Positions 1-4,344 of a stretch of 6,126 nt of DNA are shown here, in pieces; within the stretch, counting starts at the first letter, position 1; the number at the start of each line of letters is the position of its first letter. The notes beneath the pieces were generated by a model. The model did no database searches and had not been told where the DNA came from. It saw nothing but the letters and a program-made list of their open reading frames with translations. This stretch comes from Thermaceae bacterium (lineage in GTDB: Bacteria; Deinococcota; Deinococci; Deinococcales; Marinithermaceae). The DNA lies in contig JALVWZ010000410.1 in the NCBI GenBank assembly GCA_027023115.1, positions 1 through 6,126 on the forward strand, written 5' to 3'. Position numbers and translations under genes: made by a program.

Positions 1-130
1 CAGCCTACCAGGAAAGCCCGGCCTGTTCAAGCATTTTGGCCCGCGGTTCCAAGCAACTAAGGCCGTACTCATCGCATTTTCACCGCCTAAGGCCACAACC
101 GTCACAAATCCGGGCTGGTATGGTAGGGGC
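1..130. other. Upstream region of the decarboxylase gene
   Basis: This leader carries no convincing coding frame and no recognisable RNA gene. It has an 8-bp direct repeat, CTAAGGCC, at 57-64 and 87-94, starts exactly 30 bp apart (close to three helical turns), which could be a tandem regulator site or chance. A -10-like hexamer lies just before the GTG start of the downstream gene. The left edge may include the tail of an upstream gene or intergenic DNA; nothing seen decides this. Confidence 0.4.
119..124 (+). promoter_or_regulatory. Possible -10 element for a leaderless transcript
   Basis: The hexamer TATGGT fits the TANNNT pattern and ends 6 nt before the GTG at 131, the spacing seen where transcription starts at or next to the start codon. 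Leaderless genes of this type are known to be common in Deinococcota. No clear TTGACA-like -35 box is found 16-18 bp upstream. The purine run AGGGG at 125-129 is only 1 nt from the GTG, too close for a normal Shine-Dalgarno, which is the main reason to consider a leaderless start. Confidence 0.3.
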
Positions 131-1909
131 GTGTTCAGGAACCTGAACGCCTACCTGACAGAACTGGAACGACGCAGCGAGCTGCGGCGCGTAAGCGATC
201 CGGTCGCCGCCAAGCTGGAGATAACCGCCCTGGCCGACCACGCGTTCAAAAGCGGGGGACCGGCGCTCCTGTTCGAGAACGTACCGGGTAGGAGCTTTCC
301 GCTGGTCATCGGCCTTTACGGCACTCCCCAGCGCACCGCCCTGGCCCTGGGGGTAGAGCAACTCGACGAGCTGGCGGCGAAGGTGCAAAGGCTGCTAGAT
401 CTCAAGCCCGCCGGCGGCCTCGCCGGAGCGCTGGCGATGCTTCCCAAACTGGGCGAGTTGAAGGGGCTCTTCCCGCGCAAAGTGCGCCGGGCGCCGGTGC
501 AGGAGGTGGTGCTCACCGGTGAGCAGATAGACCTGGGCCGGTTGCCGGTGCAGACCTGCTGGCCCGGCGACGCCGGCCCCTTCATCACCCTGCCTCAGGT
601 AATCACCCGCGACCCCGAAACCGGCGAGCTGAACGTGGGCATGTACCGGATGCAGGTATTCGGACCGCGCACCACCGCCATGCACTGGCAGCTCTACAAG
701 ACCGGCCGCAAGCACTTTGAAAAGGCGCGGGCGCTGGGCCGCCGCCTGGAGGTGGCGGTGGCGCTCGGCGGCGACCCGGTGCTGGCCTACGCCGCCACCG
801 CCCCCCTGCCGGAACTGCCCGGCATTTACGAGTACCACCTGGCCGGCTTCTTGCGCGGGCGGCCGGTGGAGCTGGCGCGGGCCAAGACGGTGGACCTCTG
901 GGTGCCCGCCGAAGCCGAGTTCGTGCTCGAGGGCTACGTGGACCCAAGCGAACCCCTGGTAATCGAGGGTCCCTTCGGTGACCATACCGGCTTTTACACG
1001 CCTCCCGCCGAGTACCCCCTTTTCCACCTGACCGCCCTCACCCACCGCCGCGGGGCCGTTTACCCTTCGACCATCGTCGGCCCACCGCCCATGGAAGACG
1101 CCTGGCTGATCGAGGCCAGCGAACGCCTCTTCCTGCCGCCAGCGCAACTGGTTCTACCCGAGATTCGCGACTACCACATGCCCCCCGCGGGCGTGGCCCA
1201 CAACTGGGTCAACGTCCAGATCGAAAAGTCCTACGCCGGCCAAGGCTTCAAGGTAGCCAGCGGCCTGCTGGGGCTGGGGCAGATGATGTCGACGAAGATG
1301 ATCGTCGTCACCAGCGACGCGCCGCCAAAGCCGGGCTTTGGCTCGCTGCTGGCCGCGGTGCGCCACCTGCGCCCGGGGCGGGACGTCGTATTCAGCAAAG
1401 GCCCCACCGACGAACTCGACCACGCCGCAGCCAGGCTTGGCTTTTCCGGCAAGCTGCTGCTCGACGGCACCGCCAAGCTACCCGCCGAAGGCCGGCCCGC
1501 CGGCCCGCCAAAAGTACCGGCACCGCTGGAGCACCCGGAGGTTCTGCAACAACATTCCTGGCCGGGCGTTTTGGCGGTCACCATAGAAAAGTCACGGCCG
1601 CGTCAGGCTCGCGAGCTTGCACGAAAGCTGCTGGATGAGGCAGCCGCCGCGGGGACGCGCCTGCTGCTGGTGGCCGACGGCGAGATCGACCCCGCCGACG
1701 CCGACCAGCTCATGTGGTGGGTGCTCGCCAACCTGGACCCGGCCCGCGACGCCTGGCTGGCGGACGCCGCCTGGGGAAAGGTGCTGGTGCTCGACGGCAC
1801 CGCCAAGCTGCCCGCAGAGGGCGCGCGCCCCTGGCCCGAGGTGGCGCGGCTGGACCAACAAACGCTGGCGCGCACCCGCCCGCTGGTGGAAAAGCTATTG
1901 GGAAGTTGA
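131..1909 (+). CDS. UbiD family decarboxylase (prenylated-FMN dependent)
   Basis: A 592-residue cytoplasmic enzyme of the UbiD family, which reversibly decarboxylates aromatic or unsaturated acids using prenyl-FMN made by a UbiX partner (not in this window). Visible family marks: the N-terminal pattern FRNLNAYLTELERRSELRRV (residues 2-21), typical of true UbiD starts and supporting the GTG start; NVGMYR with N168 and R173; GGDP at 213-216; IYEYHLAG with E234; and EGPFGD at 279-284. By alignment from memory with fungal Fdc1, R173, E279 and D284 form the catalytic Glu-Arg-Glu/Asp set, and N168 and E234 are metal/cofactor ligands. The length matches the longer (about 600-residue) bacterial branch rather than the roughly 490-residue E. 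coli UbiD. The motif LDGTAKLPAEG occurs twice, at 444-454 and 554-564. A role in late menaquinone biosynthesis is plausible for a menaquinone user, but the substrate cannot be read from sequence, so no gene symbol is given. It is monocistronic as seen: a terminator follows at once. No normal Shine-Dalgarno is present. Confidence 0.95.
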   Translation: MFRNLNAYLTELERRSELRRVSDPVAAKLEITALADHAFKSGGPALLFENVPGRSFPLVIGLYGTPQRTALALGVEQLDELAAKVQRLLDLKPAGGLAGALAMLPKLGELKGLFPRKVRRAPVQEVVLTGEQIDLGRLPVQTCWPGDAGPFITLPQVITRDPETGELNVGMYRMQVFGPRTTAMHWQLYKTGRKHFEKARALGRRLEVAVALGGDPVLAYAATAPLPELPGIYEYHLAGFLRGRPVELARAKTVDLWVPAEAEFVLEGYVDPSEPLVIEGPFGDHTGFYTPPAEYPLFHLTALTHRRGAVYPSTIVGPPPMEDAWLIEASERLFLPPAQLVLPEIRDYHMPPAGVAHNWVNVQIEKSYAGQGFKVASGLLGLGQMMSTKMIVVTSDAPPKPGFGSLLAAVRHLRPGRDVVFSKGPTDELDHAAARLGFSGKLLLDGTAKLPAEGRPAGPPKVPAPLEHPEVLQQHSWPGVLAVTIEKSRPRQARELARKLLDEAAAAGTRLLLVADGEIDPADADQLMWWVLANLDPARDAWLADAAWGKVLVLDGTAKLPAEGARPWPEVARLDQQTLARTRPLVEKLLGS

Positions 1910-1924
1910 CCGCAGGGGCAGCGA

Positions 1925-1969
1925 GCGGCCGGCTGGGGGCGTGCCCCAGCCGGCCGCAGAGTTTTATTG
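1925..1969 (+). terminator. Intrinsic terminator of the decarboxylase gene
   Basis: A perfect 14-bp GC-rich inverted repeat (left arm 1925-1938, right arm 1944-1957, 5-nt loop GCGTG) starts 15 nt after the TGA stop. It is followed on the + strand by the T-rich stretch GTTTTATTGTT starting at 1961. That geometry fits a Rho-independent terminator for the + strand gene. Read on the minus strand, the hairpin is followed by TCGCTGCCCC with no U-tract, so it is a weak candidate for ending the convergent lipoprotein gene, whose stop codon (1970-1972) lies directly beside the T-tract. Confidence 0.88.
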
Positions 1970-4153
1970 TTAGCGGGCAACGACCATCAATCCGTTCGTG
2001 CCACCGGCTACGCAAACGCCGCCGCCGCAGGCCACCGCGCTCAGGGTCTCGTTAGCGGGCAGCGCGACCGCCTTCCAGTGCAGGCCATCGGCCGAATAGA
2101 GGACGCCGCTCAGGCTGCTGGGCGAGTTGGGGTCGTACCAAGATCCGGCCACTACGAAGCCCCTCTCGCCGTAAGTGACCGCTTCTAAGTAGACCTCGGA
2201 AAGGCTTGGCAAGTTGTCAAGTTGACGCCATTGTTGCCCGTCTTCGGATACCAAAACAACGGCGCTGGAGGCTTCGCCCACCGCCACGAAGCGGCCGTGA
2301 CCGTAAGCAACGCTCTTCAGGTCGCTGGTCGTGGGGCTATTTGTCACCTCGTCCCACCCGGAAGCGTCGCTTGACGTAAAAATGGCGCCGCCGCGTCCCA
2401 CGGCAACGTACTTGCCGTTTCCGTAGGCGACCCCATAAAGGTCATGGGTCCCGTCGCCGGCGGTCGCGGTATCCCAGCTGTCCCCGCGGTCGCTCGAGTA
2501 GGCGACGTTGCCAGATTCCCCAACCACCACTATCTTGCCGCCGGCCGCAGTCACGCCCTTGCCGGTAAAACCGAGAGCGGGCGACAGAGTATCCCAATGC
2601 ACGCCGTCATCTGAAGTAGCCAGGTCGTTGTACAAGAGCGCAACGTATTTACTGCCGTCGTACCCCAGCCCATGCACGGCCCCCGGCGCCTCGCTCAGCG
2701 GCTGCCAGGAAGAATCCTCCGCGCCGTCGTGACTGAATTCCTGGCCGTCATTGCCATCGCCAGAGATGAACCCGCTGCCGTTGTAAACCAGCCCGGTGAC
2801 GTTCGACGCGGTGCCCGTTACTGCAAAACTCCAGCTCGCCCCGTCGCTGCTCAGGGCTATCTGGTCGCCATCGCCAACGGCCACGAAGCCCGCGCCAGCG
2901 TCGTAGAAGACGTCGGTAAAGCTGGCAGCATGCACTACGGGGTCGTCAATCAGTTGCAGACGGTTGGTGCTCGACCAGCTTGTCAAGTTTGTTGACGTTT
3001 TCGTATAACCACAACAGCCCACGGCCACGTACTCACCACTCCCGTAGGCCAAATGCGGCTGAGGTAGGAAGTAGCCGTTGGCGTTTTCGGAACTCCAGTT
3101 CTGGCCGCCGTCGTTCGAGGTATATACCTTGTTGTAAGTTAGCGCCACGAATCGGCTACCGTCGTAGATTACCGTCTGTACGACCGCATCTTCGCCCGTA
3201 TTATTAGCCAGTGACTGGTTGCCAAAATCATCAGTGGCGACGGTAAGAAGTTCACCTTGGTTGATGTTGTCATCTTCGCCGACCATAGTGAACTTGCCGT
3301 CGCCAAAGGCTACGTCGTAGAAGTACTTCCCACTTACCTGATACTTCGTCCAGGTCTGCCCGTTGTCTTCCGACACGAAGTAGCCGCCTGCCCCCGCGGC
3401 AACGAAGTAGCCGCCGCCGTAGGCAATACCCAGGAGCTGGTAAGTATTGGGGCTGTTGCCCGAATCCAGGTAGTAGCCCGTCCAGTTCTCACCGTCGGTC
3501 GAAACGAAGACCTGCTTCGACATACCCACGGCCACGAACCTGCCGCCTCCGTACGTCACCGCGTTCAGCTGCGTTTCCGGCTCCCCCACCGAGTAACGCT
3601 GCCAGTGCTGACCACTGTCGTTCGAGACCAGCACCCAGCCGCCCCCGCTAACGGCCACCAGCTTGCCGCTGCCGTCGCCGGCCACGCCCCGGAGCGGCAG
3701 CGACTGCAAGGACCAATCTTTGGCGAGAGCGCGCACGTTCAGGCTCATTTGAACCTCGGCGCTCAGCTGCCCCGCCGCTCCATGCAAGCGCACCGCCGCC
3801 GAGCCGGCCGCGGCGTCCTCGGCGGCGCTGAAGGTTACCACCGCCGTAACCGGATCCGAACCGCTGACCTGGACCTGGGTGGGGCTGATGCTAACGCCCG
3901 CCGGCGCTCCTTCCAAGCTGAGCTCGACCGTGCCGGTAAAGCCATTCTTGGGGGTTACGGTCAGGTTGACCTTAGCAGTATCCCACTGCAGCAAATCCAG
4001 CTGAGCCGGGCTGACCGCGAGGGTAAAACTAGGCTGAGGCTGGGGTTGCGGTTGGGGTTGCGGCCCGCTCCCCTGCTGCTGGTTGCAGCCAGAAAACGAC
4101 AAAGCAGCAATAGCAATGATCAACATCACATACCAAAATGGCTGTCCCTTCAT
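1970..4153 (-). CDS. Lipoprotein with Ig-like domain and 14 Asp-box (BNR-like) propeller blades
   Basis: A 727-residue predicted secreted lipoprotein of unknown function. Residues 1-23 form a signal peptide (K2, hydrophobic 8-20) ending in the lipobox-like FSGC with C23 as the lipidated Cys; Phe at -3 is less usual than Leu. Residues 31-40 are five Pro-Gln dipeptides, a spacer. Residues about 42-140 form an Ig-like beta-sandwich (pattern GFTGTVELSL...GVSISP). From about 150 to the end there are fourteen strands of the form YGxGxFVAVG (near 159, 201, 245, 283, 330, 370, 417, 457, 498, 536, 577, 617, 661, 709), spaced about 42 residues. Most are followed by an Asp-box SxDxGxxW, for example 177-184, 261-268, 346-353, 553-560 and 636-642; the box near 387-393 is degenerate. 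Fourteen blades suggest two seven-bladed propellers, as in the sialidase/VPS10/Ycf48-like fold. No sialidase catalytic residues are recognisable, so a binding or scaffolding role is more likely than enzymatic. A vicinal Cys pair sits at 379-380. The ATG start is supported by a strong Shine-Dalgarno and by the signal peptide. Confidence 0.9.
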   Translation of the reverse strand: MKGQPFWYVMLIIAIAALSFSGCNQQQGSGPQPQPQPQPQPSFTLAVSPAQLDLLQWDTAKVNLTVTPKNGFTGTVELSLEGAPAGVSISPTQVQVSGSDPVTAVVTFSAAEDAAAGSAAVRLHGAAGQLSAEVQMSLNVRALAKDWSLQSLPLRGVAGDGSGKLVAVSGGGWVLVSNDSGQHWQRYSVGEPETQLNAVTYGGGRFVAVGMSKQVFVSTDGENWTGYYLDSGNSPNTYQLLGIAYGGGYFVAAGAGGYFVSEDNGQTWTKYQVSGKYFYDVAFGDGKFTMVGEDDNINQGELLTVATDDFGNQSLANNTGEDAVVQTVIYDGSRFVALTYNKVYTSNDGGQNWSSENANGYFLPQPHLAYGSGEYVAVGCCGYTKTSTNLTSWSSTNRLQLIDDPVVHAASFTDVFYDAGAGFVAVGDGDQIALSSDGASWSFAVTGTASNVTGLVYNGSGFISGDGNDGQEFSHDGAEDSSWQPLSEAPGAVHGLGYDGSKYVALLYNDLATSDDGVHWDTLSPALGFTGKGVTAAGGKIVVVGESGNVAYSSDRGDSWDTATAGDGTHDLYGVAYGNGKYVAVGRGGAIFTSSDASGWDEVTNSPTTSDLKSVAYGHGRFVAVGEASSAVVLVSEDGQQWRQLDNLPSLSEVYLEAVTYGERGFVVAGSWYDPNSPSSLSGVLYSADGLHWKAVALPANETLSAVACGGGVCVAGGTNGLMVVAR

Positions 4154-4159
4154 TTTTCT

Positions 4160-4167
4160 TCCTCCTA
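4160..4167 (-). promoter_or_regulatory. Shine-Dalgarno sequence of the Asp-box lipoprotein gene
   Basis: Read on the minus strand this is TAGGAGGA, a long match to the anti-Shine-Dalgarno of 16S rRNA, with 7 nt between the GGAGG core and the ATG at 4153. It fixes the start codon and points to efficient translation. The other two genes offer no comparable visible site: the decarboxylase has none at normal spacing, and the upstream end of the second lipoprotein gene lies outside the window. Confidence 0.85.
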
Positions 4168-4200
4168 CTTACCATTCTCGGCGCGGGGCAAAACTCCGTG

Positions 4201-4220
4201 AATAGTACTTTAGTCCTATT
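4201..4220. promoter_or_regulatory. 20-bp near-perfect palindrome, candidate operator
   Basis: Left arm AATAGTACT (4201-4209), centre TT, right arm AGTCCTATT (4212-4220): 8 of 9 arm positions are complementary, the exception being T4206/C4215. It lies 48-67 bp upstream of the ATG of the Asp-box lipoprotein gene. The core ACT-WW-AGT, flanked by G/C, resembles the boxes of NarL/FixJ-type response regulators such as mycobacterial DosR (GGGACTWWAGTCCC), but that is a resemblance and not an identification. A -10-like TACTAT on the minus strand (4202-4207) lies inside one arm, so a bound protein could repress; an activator role is also possible. As RNA the arms could form an AU-rich hairpin but have no U-tract, so a terminator is unlikely. 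Confidence 0.5.
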
Positions 4221-4290
4221 AGTAGTATTTTGTATATATGATATTAATTCACATATGTACCCCTTGTACCTGAATGTGCTCATGCTATGT

Positions 4291-4331
4291 AAAAGAAAAC
4301 CACGCGCGTTTTGGACGGCGCGTGATTTTCT
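4291..4331 (-). terminator. Intrinsic terminator of the SBBP-repeat lipoprotein gene
   Basis: Inverted repeat CACGCGC (4301-4307) and GCGCGTG (4318-4324) with a 10-nt loop. After one mismatch (C4300/A4325) the stem extends through AGAAAA (4294-4299) paired with TTTTCT (4326-4331). On the minus strand the GC stem is followed by GGTTTTCTTTT, a good U-tract, and the hairpin starts about 14-20 nt after the TAA stop at 4345-4347. It should end transcription from the upstream lipoprotein gene, so the downstream lipoprotein gene probably needs its own promoter. A weaker T-run on the + side has little relevance, since no + strand gene runs in here. Confidence 0.85.
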
Positions 4332-4344
4332 AGCGGCTAGCCGG

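Larger units (their letters stand above)
4154..4290 (-). promoter_or_regulatory. AT-rich promoter region of the Asp-box lipoprotein gene
   Basis: The stretch 4201-4260 is strikingly AT-rich in a GC-rich window, as expected of a promoter. On the minus strand several -10-like hexamers occur: TATCAT (4238-4243), TATACA (4231-4236) and TACTAT (4202-4207). The best paired option I see is TTAATA (4242-4247), 17 bp from TACTAA (4219-4224), and it is weak. No single promoter can be chosen by eye. The region also holds the 20-bp palindrome, the Shine-Dalgarno sequence and a short ACATATGT palindrome (4251-4258). Confidence 0.45.

Noticed and set aside
395..1147. Open frame of 250 codons on the minus strand
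   Set aside because: Lies wholly antisense to the well-supported UbiD-family gene; its translation is low-complexity (His/Gly/Arg/Gln-rich) with no recognisable domain. Long antisense frames are expected in GC-rich genes.
4029..4070. G/T-rich repetitive tract on the plus strand, considered as a G-quadruplex or short tandem repeat element
   Set aside because: Fully explained by the minus-strand codons of the Pro-Gln linker; G-runs are irregular and no independent element is needed.
1970..4153. Sialidase (neuraminidase) assignment for the Asp-box protein
   Set aside because: Asp-boxes are structural and shared by many non-sialidase propellers; I cannot recognise the sialidase Arg triad or FRIP motif.
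3257..4201. Open frame of 314 codons on the plus strand
   Set aside because: Antisense to the Asp-box lipoprotein, which has a signal peptide, repeats and a Shine-Dalgarno; the plus frame has no family features and is a by-product of the repetitive codon pattern.
4251..4258. ACATATGT palindrome
   Set aside because: Eight-base palindromes in AT-rich DNA occur easily by chance, and it has no repeat partner; mentioned only as part of the promoter region.
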